Assembly (NCBI GenBank): GCA_937894935.1 | Contig: CALAYC010000142.1 | Location: 1 to 7,101 of the forward strand | Length of the DNA: 7,101 nt | Direction of reading: 5' to 3' | Source of the DNA: an uncultured Verrucomicrobiota bacterium | Lineage (GTDB): Bacteria > Verrucomicrobiota > Verrucomicrobiia > Limisphaerales > JADLHS01 | In this document: piece by piece, positions 1-6,880 of the stretch | Layout of the letters: each line of letters begins with the position of its first letter | How positions within the stretch are numbered: the stretch's first letter is position 1 | The notes under the pieces: model-generated | What the model was told of the DNA's origin: nothing | Seen by the model: only the letters and a program-made list of their open reading frames with translations | Databases searched by the model: none | Position numbers and translations under genes: made by a program

Positions 1-2
1 TG

Positions 3-1316
3 CTCGTGCCGGGGTCGGCGGAGTATGTGAAGTGGGCGCGGACGTTGTTCTTCGTTCCGGCGATTGCGGGGGGCATCTTCGGGTTGCTCGGCGGTTATCT
101 CACGGATCGATTGGGCCGACGGCGCGTGCTGACGTTCAGCATTCTGTTGTATGCATTCTCGGCATGCGCGGCGGGTTATGCGACTTCGTTGCCGCAATTA
201 CTCGTGTTCCGCTGCCTGGTGTTCATCGGCGTGTGTGTCGAGTTCGTCGCGGCGGTGGCGTGGTTGGCGGAATTGTTTCCGGATCGCAATCAACGCGAAA
301 AAGTGCTCGGTTTCACCCAGGCGTTTTCGTCGTTCGGCGGTTTGCTCGTCGGCGGAATGAACGTCCTCGCCGCGAAGATTGCGATGGATTTACCGGCGAT
401 TCACGGCGGCCATGAAGCGTGGCGTTACACGCTCATCTCCGGGGTCATTCCGGCGATTCCGCTGATTCTCATCCGGCCGTTCCTGCCCGAATCGCCCGAG
501 TGGCAGCGCAAACGCGAAGCGGGGGTTCTCAAACGTCCGAGCATCGCGGCGTTGTTCAGTCCGGAACTGCGGAAAACGACAATTCTCACGACGCTGGTTT
601 TTGCGTCGAGTTACGGCATCGCGTTTGGCGCGATTCAACAGCTCCCGCAAATTCTCGGCGCGCAACGGGTCGGCACTCCAACGGAAGCCGGACACGCGGC
701 GATGATTGCCACGGCCAAAGCAGCGGTGGGCAAAGCTGCCGCCGCCGCAAAGGAAGCGGGGGCACCGGAATTGACTCCGGTGCAGCGTCGCCAGGCCGGA
801 ATGAACGCGTCTGATGAAGCGGTCGCCAAGGTGACATTGTCGCAGGAAATCGGCGGATTGTTCGGGCGATTTGCGTTCGCGATGGTGGCGGTGTGGATTG
901 TGAGTCGGCGCGCGTTGTTACGCGTGTTTCAAATTCCCGCGTTGATCTTTGTTCCCCTGCTCTTCTGGTGGATTTCGACGCAGCTCGGAAACGCGGACTC
1001 GTTGCTGTGGATTAAAGTCGGTGTGTTCATCGCCGGTTTCCTGACCATCGCGCAATTCAGTTTCTGGGGTAATTACATTCCGCTGGTATTCCCGTTGCAC
1101 CTGCGCGGCACGGGCGAAAGTTTCGCAGCGAATATCGGCGGTCGCGTCATTGGCACGGCAGCAGCGTGGTTTACAATCACGTTGTCCGCGTCCACTCCGC
1201 CGAGTCCGGCGAAGATTGCCATCGTCGGCGCGGGTGTGGCCGGTGCTTATGTGTTGATTGGCGCCATCCTGACGCAGTGGTTGCCCGAACCGAAAGAGGG
1301 CGCGACGAGAGAATGA
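3..1316 (+). CDS. MFS (major facilitator superfamily) transporter, 5'-truncated by window edge
   Basis: Inner-membrane secondary transporter; substrate unknown. The frame is open to the left edge, so the GTG at 6 is probably internal. Counting from it, 436 residues are visible with about 11 hydrophobic segments, and only the first helix of the usual 12 seems to be missing. The loop 2-3 signature (motif A) GGYLTDRLGRRR is at residues 29-40. PESPEW at 161-166, after helix 6, recalls the PESPRW of sugar-porter and related MFS subfamilies. HLRGTGES at 365-372 is the conserved loop between helices 10 and 11. Unusual is a long Ala/Lys-rich hydrophilic stretch (about residues 219-280) between helices 7 and 8. 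By MFS topology this loop should lie on the periplasmic side. The gene is first in a same-strand run with a DUF3311-like gene, a sodium:solute symporter and an adenylating enzyme, so import of a small organic acid or sugar acid is plausible. Family is sure; substrate is a guess. Confidence 0.93.
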   Translation, partial: LVPGSAEYVKWARTLFFVPAIAGGIFGLLGGYLTDRLGRRRVLTFSILLYAFSACAAGYATSLPQLLVFRCLVFIGVCVEFVAAVAWLAELFPDRNQREKVLGFTQAFSSFGGLLVGGMNVLAAKIAMDLPAIHGGHEAWRYTLISGVIPAIPLILIRPFLPESPEWQRKREAGVLKRPSIAALFSPELRKTTILTTLVFASSYGIAFGAIQQLPQILGAQRVGTPTEAGHAAMIATAKAAVGKAAAAAKEAGAPELTPVQRRQAGMNASDEAVAKVTLSQEIGGLFGRFAFAMVAVWIVSRRALLRVFQIPALIFVPLLFWWISTQLGNADSLLWIKVGVFIAGFLTIAQFSFWGNYIPLVFPLHLRGTGESFAANIGGRVIGTAAAWFTITLSASTPPSPAKIAIVGAGVAGAYVLIGAILTQWLPEPKEGATRE

Positions 1317-1378
1317 ACTCGCATCAGTCCAACGCAAGCGACGTCGCGGCTTACGAACGAAATTACATTTCACGATGA
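1313..1378 (+). CDS. Candidate 21-codon mini-ORF, coupled at both ends
   Basis: Between the MFS stop and the next gene lies a complete 21-codon frame starting MNSHQSNASD and ending in NYISR. Its ATG overlaps the MFS stop as ATGA (1313-1316), and its TGA overlaps the start of the DUF3311-like gene as ATGA (1375-1378). The peptide is hydrophilic, with no membrane segment and no motif I recognise. The likely role, if it is translated, is to carry terminating ribosomes across the 58-base gap to a downstream start that has no Shine-Dalgarno sequence. It could also be chance, since short frames with such overlaps do occur. Confidence 0.3.
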   Translation: MNSHQSNASDVAAYERNYISR

Positions 1379-1611
1379 GTAAGAAAATTTTCCTTACCGC
1401 GCTGGTGCTCGCCGGGTTCTTTCTGCATCAGGATTTTTGGAATTGGGACAACGGCGATTTGCTGTTCGGCTTTCTGCCGGTGGGGCTGGCGTATCACGCG
1501 GCTTATTCGATTGCCGCCGCGGGTTTGATGGCGGTGTTGGTCAAATTCGCCTGGCCCGCTGAGCTGGATCGAATTGAATCCGATTCGAAAGGCCCGTCTT
1601 CCGAGTCATGA
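1375..1611 (+). CDS. Small two-helix membrane protein, DUF3311-like
   Basis: A 78-residue protein with two hydrophobic segments (about residues 5-19 and 37-58) joined by an aromatic, acidic loop HQDFWNWDNGD (18-28). A short charged tail follows (DRIESDSKGPSSES). The segment GFLPVGLAYHAAYS (32-45) and the overall size match the DUF3311 style of proteins. Those are commonly encoded just before sodium:solute symporters and are suspected to be small partner subunits. That is the arrangement here: its stop overlaps the symporter ATG (ATGA at 1608-1611), which implies translational coupling and near-equal production. No Shine-Dalgarno sequence is visible before the ATG at 1375. The membrane topology and coupling are seen directly; the family assignment comes from pattern memory and the subunit role is inference. 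Confidence 0.82.
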   Translation: MSKKIFLTALVLAGFFLHQDFWNWDNGDLLFGFLPVGLAYHAAYSIAAAGLMAVLVKFAWPAELDRIESDSKGPSSES

Positions 1612-3167
1612 TTCCGGCGTACATTGTTTTCGGCTATCTCGCAGTGGTGCTGTATCTCGGCATCTTTGCGTTTCGCCGCAGCAAAAATTCCGGAGAAGAT
1701 TATTTCCTCGCGAGCCGTTCACTCGGCCAATACGTCTTTGTGTTCGCGCTTTTCGGCACGAACATGACGGCGTTCTCCATCCTCGGCGCGTCCGGGTTGG
1801 CGTATCATCGCGGCATCGGCGTTTTCGGTATGTTGGCCTCCGCGTCGGCGTTCGTAATTCCGCTGACGATTTTTTTTATTGGCACGCGACTCTGGGCGTA
1901 CGGCAAACAATTCGGTCACGTCACGCAGGTGCAATTTCTCCGCGACCGTTGGGAATGTTCGCACATCGGCACGCTCATCTTCGCGCTGACGGCGGTGATG
2001 CTCGTACCGTACATCATCATCGGGGTGATGGGCGGCGGTCAGACGTTGCAAGCCATCAGCGATGGACGGATTCCGTATTGGGCGGGCGGCGGGCTGGTGG
2101 CGTTGGTGGTGATGAGTTACGTGTTCTTCGGCGGCATGCGCGGCACGGCGTGGGCGAACACGTTTCAAACGTTGATGTTCCTTTGTTTCGGCGCCATCGC
2201 CATCACGTTGATTGGAAAAAGTCTGGGCGGCTTTGATCAGGTGATGGAACGGTTGAGCGCGAACGAAACCACTGCGCCGTTGCTCACGCGACAACGCATT
2301 CCGACGCGAGAATTCTTCAGCTACGCGTTTATTCCGTTGTCATCAATCATGTTCCCTCACGTGGCCATCATGTGCATGACCGCGAAGAAGGCGAGCGCCT
2401 TCAAAAAGACGGTCATCTTTTATCCCATCTGCATTTTGTTGCTCTGGCTGCCGAGTGTGTTTCTCGGCGTGGTTGCGGCGGATTCAATTCCGGGGCTCAA
2501 GCCCGGCGAATCCGACGGCGTTATTTTGCGATTGTTGACGGCGAACACGGAGGTGTGGTTGGCGGGCACACTTGGTGCGGCCATCATGGCGTGCGTGATG
2601 GCGTCGGACAGTCAGATTCTCGCATTGGGCACGATGTTTACCGAAGACGTTTTCGCATATTACGGCGGAAAAAAGCGATTCGGCGAAAAAGCTCAGGTCT
2701 GGACCGGCCGCGCGTTTGTCGTGGGAGTAACGGTGGTGGCGTTTTTCATCGCGCTCGAGTTGAAAGACAAAGCGGGAATTTTTGAATTGGCCATTCGCTT
2801 CGCATTCACCGGTTATGCGGCGCTCGCGCCGGTAATGGTCGCAGCGTTGTATTGGAAGCGCAGCACGAAATGGGGCGCGCTCGCCGCGGTCATCTGGGTT
2901 ATCGTGACCATGGCCGGCAGTTGGTATCTGCACAATTACTCGGCCGACCTCGCACCAAAGCCAGGCCAACCGCCCGTCCAGATTTTCCCGGCGCTAGGCG
3001 ATCTTTTTCTGCGCACCGGTGGCAGCGTGACGATTTACGGTTATCTGCCGGTGTTGTTCATGTGCCTCGGTTCAACGGTGTTGATGATTCTCGTCTCGCT
3101 GCTGACTCCGCCGCCCAGCACGGCAACGATTAAAAAATATTTTCCCGACAAACCGATCGCGGTGTAA
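1608..3167 (+). CDS. Sodium:solute symporter (SSS family)
   Basis: A 519-residue inner-membrane protein with about 13 hydrophobic segments, the normal size for SSS (LeuT-fold) sodium-coupled importers. Family hallmarks seen: the loop after helix 1, EDYFLASRSLG (30-40); the unwound-helix region LFGTNMTAFSILGASGLAYHRGIG (about 48-71); GGMRGTAWANTFQTLMF (175-191), the 'GG.ra..w.d..Q' signature; and MASDSQILALGTMFTEDVF (331-349). In the last, S333 and S335 lie where the Na2-site serines of the family are found. The C-terminus has a basic, proline-containing tail (STATIKKYFPDKP). The start overlaps the DUF3311-like stop, so the two are probably made together. The substrate cannot be read from the sequence; SSS members carry sugars, pantothenate, proline, acetate and other carboxylates. 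The adenylating enzyme 12 bases downstream makes a carboxylate plausible. An eight-T run at 1870-1877 is in frame and does not break the gene. Confidence 0.95.
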   Translation: MIPAYIVFGYLAVVLYLGIFAFRRSKNSGEDYFLASRSLGQYVFVFALFGTNMTAFSILGASGLAYHRGIGVFGMLASASAFVIPLTIFFIGTRLWAYGKQFGHVTQVQFLRDRWECSHIGTLIFALTAVMLVPYIIIGVMGGGQTLQAISDGRIPYWAGGGLVALVVMSYVFFGGMRGTAWANTFQTLMFLCFGAIAITLIGKSLGGFDQVMERLSANETTAPLLTRQRIPTREFFSYAFIPLSSIMFPHVAIMCMTAKKASAFKKTVIFYPICILLLWLPSVFLGVVAADSIPGLKPGESDGVILRLLTANTEVWLAGTLGAAIMACVMASDSQILALGTMFTEDVFAYYGGKKRFGEKAQVWTGRAFVVGVTVVAFFIALELKDKAGIFELAIRFAFTGYAALAPVMVAALYWKRSTKWGALAAVIWVIVTMAGSWYLHNYSADLAPKPGQPPVQIFPALGDLFLRTGGSVTIYGYLPVLFMCLGSTVLMILVSLLTPPPSTATIKKYFPDKPIAV

Positions 3168-3179
3168 AACCTTACTGCT

Positions 3180-4256
3180 ATGCCTGTCACTGAATCCGAC
3201 ATTCAATCCGCTCAACAACAACTTGACGCCCATGTGCGCGAAATCATCGCGTGGCATTTCTCGCCCGAAACCGGCTGCCCTTATTGGCTCGATTGGGCGA
3301 AGAAAAATTTCGATCCGCGCCAGGAAGTAAAATCCTTCGCCGATCTCATTGCGAAGTTTCCGCACTTCCAGGACGAATCGTTACGCGATTTACAACCGGA
3401 AGTCTGGGTGCCGGCGAAGTTCAAAGGTCGTCCGTTCAACATTTTCGAAACCGGCGGCACGACCGGCATGCCAAAACAACGCATCGGCTGGGACGATTAC
3501 AAAGTGGATTACTCCGAGTTCAGCGACAAAATTTCAGACGAACATTTCCCGCGGAATCATTACTGGCTGATGATGGGCCCGACCGGTCCGCGCCGATTGC
3601 GTCTCGCCATCGAACATCTCGCCAACGTGCGCGGCAGTTCATGCTATTTCATCGATCTCGATCCGCGTTGGGTAAAGAAGTTGATTGCGAGCAAACAATT
3701 CGATCAAGCCCGCGCTTACATGGACCATGTGGTGGATCAGGCGGTGACAATTCTCAAGCATCGCAAAGTTTCCGGATTGTTCACCACGCCAAAGTTGCTC
3801 GAAGCGCTCGCCGAGAAAATCGATCTCTACGAAGCAGGCATTCGCGGTGTGTTTTGTGGCGGCACAACGATGGCGCCGCAATACGTGCGCTTCATCGTGG
3901 AAGAAGTGCTCGAAGGCCGCATCGGTTTTTATCCGACCTACGGCAACACCTTGATGGGCCTGGCCGCGAGCGTGCCGCTGCTGCCGGAAGATAAATTCTC
4001 CATCACTTACTATGCGCCTCAACCCCGCGCCGTGCTGCGCGTTGTTGATTCCAAGAACACTTCCAACCTCGTTGACTACGATCAATGGGGTCGGGTCGAA
4101 CTGACCACGCTCACGAAGGAATTTTTCATGCCGCGCTTTCTCGAACGCGACGAAGCGCTCCGGCGCAAACCGCGTGCGCCCTACGCATGGGATGGCGTGG
4201 CGGAAGTGCGTCCGTTCGGCGCGATGGAGAAGAACATCGTTGAAGGCGTTTACTGA
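3180..4256 (+). CDS. ANL-superfamily adenylating protein, EhpF/PaaK-like, no C-terminal lid domain
   Basis: A 358-residue cytoplasmic protein of the adenylate-forming (acyl-CoA synthetase/NRPS adenylation/luciferase) superfamily. The phosphate-binding loop FETGGTTGMPK is intact at residues 89-99. FCGGTTMAP (225-233) fits the A4 region. The A5 region reads YPTYGNTLMG (251-260), with Asn-Thr-Leu where most members have a Thr/Ser-Glu pair. GRVELTTL (304-311) and MPRFLERDEALRR (317-329) occupy the A6/A7 region that holds the ribose-binding Asp. The protein stops about 29 residues later, so the usual 100-residue C-terminal domain with the catalytic lysine is absent. The stop lies before the convergent gene with no sign of a frameshift. 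This compact form recalls EhpF of phenazine (griseoluteic acid) biosynthesis and the phenylacetate-CoA ligase group. It follows the symporter by 12 bases and is probably co-transcribed. Likely activity: activation of a carboxylic acid with ATP, or binding of an acyl-adenylate. Substrate and partner are unknown. Confidence 0.85.
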   Translation: MPVTESDIQSAQQQLDAHVREIIAWHFSPETGCPYWLDWAKKNFDPRQEVKSFADLIAKFPHFQDESLRDLQPEVWVPAKFKGRPFNIFETGGTTGMPKQRIGWDDYKVDYSEFSDKISDEHFPRNHYWLMMGPTGPRRLRLAIEHLANVRGSSCYFIDLDPRWVKKLIASKQFDQARAYMDHVVDQAVTILKHRKVSGLFTTPKLLEALAEKIDLYEAGIRGVFCGGTTMAPQYVRFIVEEVLEGRIGFYPTYGNTLMGLAASVPLLPEDKFSITYYAPQPRAVLRVVDSKNTSNLVDYDQWGRVELTTLTKEFFMPRFLERDEALRRKPRAPYAWDGVAEVRPFGAMEKNIVEGVY

Positions 4257-4269
4257 CGCTGCATCGTTG

Positions 4270-4301
4270 CGTCGGCCGTTTCGCTCTCGACTCTGCCGAC
4301 G
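4270..4301 (+). terminator. Candidate hairpin terminator between convergent genes
   Basis: CGTCGGC at 4270-4276 pairs perfectly with GCCGACG at 4295-4301 around an 18-base loop, inside the 45-base gap between the adenylating gene (ends 4256) and the TPR gene (stop at 4302 on the other strand). On the + strand it is followed by TTATTGTT, a modest U-rich tail, so it would serve the transporter/adenylation operon. There is no comparable tail for the - strand transcript. The stem is short and the loop long. Confidence 0.4.
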
Positions 4302-5699
4302 TTATTGTTGCGCGTAATAGGCATCCACTTTGGCGGCGACATCTTTGTAACCGATGTCCGTTTCGTAGATCAGCTTGAACTGCTCGATTGCATCTTCCTT
4401 CTTACCCATCGCCTCGAAGATGCAGCCGAGTTGATAAATCAAATCCTTCTTTTCGTCGTCGAAAGTGAGCTTCTCCTTAATCGCGTTCTGAAGCGTTTTC
4501 GCGGCAAGATCGTTCATTTTGCGTTTGGCAAAACACTGCGCCAAACCAGCCATCGCAGCGATGCGTTTGTTCGGATTACCCTGCGCTTTTTGAAATTCCG
4601 CGATGGCTTCGCCGATCTTTCCGACGCGGAGATACAACGTTGCCAATTCATAACGAAACGCCAGATCGGTCGGATACTTCTCCACGCGCTGCTGACATTC
4701 AGTTAATTGAAACGCCAGTTTCTCCTGCTGCAATCGCTCGGTCTGCTCCGCAAAATCTTCTGCTGTCGGGTCAAGTTGCTCCAACTGCGCGTCCAGTTTC
4801 TTCAGTTTCACCTGCGCAATCGCCTGGTCCACCGTGGCGTCGTTCCCGCCATCCGTCGCTTTCAATTTCGCATACCACTCCAATGCTGTATCGAATTGCT
4901 TTCGCTGCGTGTACAACTCTGCCAACGACCGCATCAACCGGGGATTATTGCCTTCAGTCTGGAGACGCTGTTCATACTCGTGAATCAGACGTTCATTCAC
5001 GTCGTCCGTTTTGTGAATGCGTTGCTCCTGTTCGAGTGCTTTGGCCTGTTCTTCATTTCGCAAAATCTGGCGATAGGAACTGCCTTCCTTCTCCGCTTCG
5101 CGATAGCGCCCTTCATCCATTGTCCGCGCGGCGGAACTGTTCTTGAGCGCCTGCGACACATCGGGATCAGTCGGATAAACCGAGCGCAACTCAATCATGA
5201 TCCGCTCTGCCAGTGCGACCTCACCAATCTTGCCGAGGTTTTCTGCAAACTTGATGGTGTACTCCTTGTCCTTCGGATTCTGCTTCCACAACACTTCCAG
5301 CGACATCACCGCCGTGCGTGGCATGTCCAACGCCTCCGCCGCCGCGACAATGATTTTGTGCGCCGGACCGTTGGTGGCGTCGGCGTTCAACACCTGCTCC
5401 GCGAGGTTCATCGCTTCGAGCGGATTATTGTTTAATGCCAGTTGTGCCTTGGCCAGTTGCGGCGCGGTGCCGGCGCTGCTGAAAACTTTTTTGAAGAAAC
5501 CGCCGCCCTTCGCCGCCGCTTTACCCTGCTGCGCTTTGCGCAATGCCTTGCGCACCTCCACCACTTCCGGCGCGCGCGTCACCACCTGCATCAGCAGCTC
5601 AATCGCGTAATCGAAATTCTCCCGGTTCAACGCGTCATTCGCCTTGGTAAACAATGGTCGAACCTCCCGCGGAATGTCATTCACACTTTTCTCTGGCAT
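4302..5699 (-). CDS. Tetratricopeptide-repeat (TPR) protein
   Basis: A 465-residue protein with no signal peptide or membrane segment, so probably cytoplasmic. TPR-like helix pairs are visible near residues 16-49, 82-110, 113-142, 254-285, 346-377, 379-410 and 419-447. Typical TPR positions are seen in LAELYTQRKQFDTALEWYAKL (259-279 region) and ELATLYLRVGKIGEAIAEFQ (351-370). Between the two TPR blocks lies a charged Gln/Glu/Lys-rich part (about 195-245, and again 295-340), probably extended helix or coiled coil. A Gly/Lys-rich linker with GGGFFKKVF (65-73) separates the first TPR from the rest. TPRs are protein-docking scaffolds, so the function is likely assembly of a complex, and no enzyme motif is present. 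The N-terminus resembles conserved hypothetical TPR proteins I associate with Verrucomicrobiota; this is memory, not a search. The gene is convergent with the transporter operon and divergent from the nuclease gene. The start ATG is the first in frame and has no Shine-Dalgarno sequence. Confidence 0.9.
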   Translation of the reverse strand: MPEKSVNDIPREVRPLFTKANDALNRENFDYAIELLMQVVTRAPEVVEVRKALRKAQQGKAAAKGGGFFKKVFSSAGTAPQLAKAQLALNNNPLEAMNLAEQVLNADATNGPAHKIIVAAAEALDMPRTAVMSLEVLWKQNPKDKEYTIKFAENLGKIGEVALAERIMIELRSVYPTDPDVSQALKNSSAARTMDEGRYREAEKEGSSYRQILRNEEQAKALEQEQRIHKTDDVNERLIHEYEQRLQTEGNNPRLMRSLAELYTQRKQFDTALEWYAKLKATDGGNDATVDQAIAQVKLKKLDAQLEQLDPTAEDFAEQTERLQQEKLAFQLTECQQRVEKYPTDLAFRYELATLYLRVGKIGEAIAEFQKAQGNPNKRIAAMAGLAQCFAKRKMNDLAAKTLQNAIKEKLTFDDEKKDLIYQLGCIFEAMGKKEDAIEQFKLIYETDIGYKDVAAKVDAYYAQQ

Positions 5700-5705
5700 G
5701 TGAAA

Positions 5706-5711
5706 AATCTA
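5706..5711 (-). promoter_or_regulatory. Candidate -10 box (TAGATT) of the TPR gene, leaderless spacing
   Basis: Read on the - strand, TAGATT (5711 down to 5706) fits the TANNNT form of a -10 element. Six bases separate it from the ATG at 5699, which would put the transcription start on or next to the start codon. No good -35 box lies at 16-18 bp; TTCGCC, 5736 down to 5731, is 19 bases away and weak. The evidence is position and the lack of a ribosome-binding site. Confidence 0.3.
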
Positions 5712-5760
5712 AGCAGACCGGCTGCCGAAAGGCGAATTGAAATCTCAACGCGCGCGAGGT

Positions 5761-5788
5761 TTGACACCGTCGCCTTCGCCTCTACGCT
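5761..5788 (+). promoter_or_regulatory. Candidate sigma70-type promoter of the nuclease gene
   Basis: TTGACA at 5761-5766 is a perfect -35 consensus. After a 16-bp spacer comes TACGCT (5783-5788), which keeps the first two and last bases of a -10 box. The expected transcription start, about seven bases further, falls at 5795-5796, exactly on the GTG proposed as the start codon. The promoter lies outside the TPR gene in the 96-bp divergent gap. The -10 box is a weak match, so this is moderate evidence. Confidence 0.45.
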
Positions 5789-5795
5789 GACCGCC

Positions 5796-6794
5796 GTGCC
5801 GTTGGAGATTCAATTTACCCGCGCCGGAATCCATCTGCCGCAACTCGGCCTCTGGCTCGACGCCCGCAAACGCATTCGTGGCAACGAACGCGTATTCATC
5901 AGTCATGCGCACTCGGATCACATTGGCCCGCACGACAACGTTTTGCTCACGGCCGCCACGTCGCTTTTCATGCGCACGCGCTTACCGGGTCAGCGAAATG
6001 AACAGCTGCTCCCGTTTCGCGAACGAACGGAAATTCAATTCGGCACGGAAATATTTCACCTCACCGCCCTGCCCGCCGGTCACATTCTCGGCAGCGCAAT
6101 GGCGTTAATTGAATGGCGCGACGAAACATTGCTTTACACCGGCGACTTTAAACTGCGACCGAGTCTGGCCGCGGAAGCTCCGGAAATCTGTCGCGCTCAG
6201 GTGCTCATCACGGAAACGACCTTTGGCCGACCGCATTATCAATTTCCGGAAGAATCCCACGTGCGCACGCAGATTCTCGACTTCTGTCGGGAAGCGCTGG
6301 CAGATGGCGCAACGCCGGTATTATTCGGTTATTCGCTCGGCAAGAGTCAGGAAATTTTGCGCGGTCTCGCAGATTCCAATTTGCCGGTAATGCTGCAACG
6401 CGACTCGCGCAAGATGACGCGCCTCTACGAAAAGCTCGGCATGACGTCCCCGGTTCATGAACCGTTCGATCCCGCCGCTGCGCCTGGCAAAGTACTGATT
6501 GCACCGCCGAATTCTTTGCGAACGCTACAACTGCACACGCTCGGAAAAATTCGCACGGCCGCAATCACCGGTTGGGCGATGGATTCCAGTTGCCGCTTTC
6601 GCTCCGGAACAGACGCAGCCTTTCCACTGAGCGATCACGCGGATTTCGATGGATTATTGCAGCTCATTCAGGAAGTTCAGCCAGCGAAGGTTTTTACCGT
6701 ACACGGTTTCGCCCGTGAGTTTGCCGCCACTTTGCGCGAACGCGGCGTTGATGCCGTCGCACCCGGCTGGCACGAGCAGTTGGCGCTGTTCTGA
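5796..6794 (+). CDS. Metallo-beta-lactamase/beta-CASP nuclease, ligase-associated DNA exonuclease type
   Basis: A 332-residue (from GTG 5796) metal-dependent nuclease, probably acting on DNA in repair. Zinc-site motifs in order: HAHSDH (37-42), PAGHILGS (93-100) with H96, TGDFK (115-119) with D117, LITETTFG (137-144), then the beta-CASP-type LSDHAD (278-283) and TVHG (301-304) with H303. VLFGYSLGKSQEIL (175-188) and the motif order match the bacterial family named ligase-associated DNA exonuclease, usually about 330-340 residues and encoded near an ATP-dependent DNA ligase and a DEXH helicase. No ligase start is visible in the 307 bases downstream, so that partnership is untested. The frame stays open upstream to 5442, but that part lies antisense to the TPR gene and is not family-like. 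Family members begin close to EIQFTRAGIHLP. There is no in-frame ATG; GTG 5796 is preferred because a promoter sits just upstream, and TTG 5802 is the alternative. An RNA-processing role is less likely but possible. Confidence 0.88.
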   Translation: MPLEIQFTRAGIHLPQLGLWLDARKRIRGNERVFISHAHSDHIGPHDNVLLTAATSLFMRTRLPGQRNEQLLPFRERTEIQFGTEIFHLTALPAGHILGSAMALIEWRDETLLYTGDFKLRPSLAAEAPEICRAQVLITETTFGRPHYQFPEESHVRTQILDFCREALADGATPVLFGYSLGKSQEILRGLADSNLPVMLQRDSRKMTRLYEKLGMTSPVHEPFDPAAAPGKVLIAPPNSLRTLQLHTLGKIRTAAITGWAMDSSCRFRSGTDAAFPLSDHADFDGLLQLIQEVQPAKVFTVHGFAREFAATLRERGVDAVAPGWHEQLALF

Positions 6795-6859
6795 CCTCGC
6801 GCTCCAAACATGTCCCTCACGTTTCCCAAATCTCACCGCATCGCCACACAACTGTAACA

Positions 6860-6876
6860 AACGCGTGCGTTATTAT
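6860..6876 (+). promoter_or_regulatory. Inverted repeat AACGC-GT-GCGTT abutting a TATTAT box
   Basis: AACGC (6860-6864) and GCGTT (6867-6871) are perfect inverted arms around GT. The last T begins TATTAT (6871-6876), five of six matches to a -10 box. No convincing -35 box is found 16-18 bp upstream (bases near 6848-6853 read ACAACT). Such an overlap could be an operator over a promoter for a gene to the right; it is short enough to be chance. Confidence 0.22.
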
Positions 6877-6880
6877 TCGC

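Noticed and set aside
1870..1877. Run of eight T as a possible slippage or frameshift site
   Set aside because: The symporter frame continues intact with family motifs on both sides (Ile-Phe-Phe-Ile in a membrane helix); no alternative product is evident.
2080..2100. G-rich run that could form a G-quadruplex
   Set aside because: It encodes the Gly-rich stretch WAGGGLVAL of the symporter; codon choice for glycine explains it.
1719..2294. A 191-residue - strand frame inside the symporter gene
   Set aside because: Arg/His/Glu-rich shadow of a strongly supported SSS gene.
4305..5610. Several long + strand frames opposite the TPR gene
   Set aside because: They mirror the TPR gene, whose repeats and amino acid makeup are clearly protein-like; the opposite frames are Cys/Arg/Leu-rich shadows with no motif.
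5442..5795. Upstream extension of the nuclease frame to a 450-residue protein
   Set aside because: It lies opposite the TPR coding sequence, gives an Arg/His-rich translation without family features, and the nuclease family begins near residue 1 of the shorter form.
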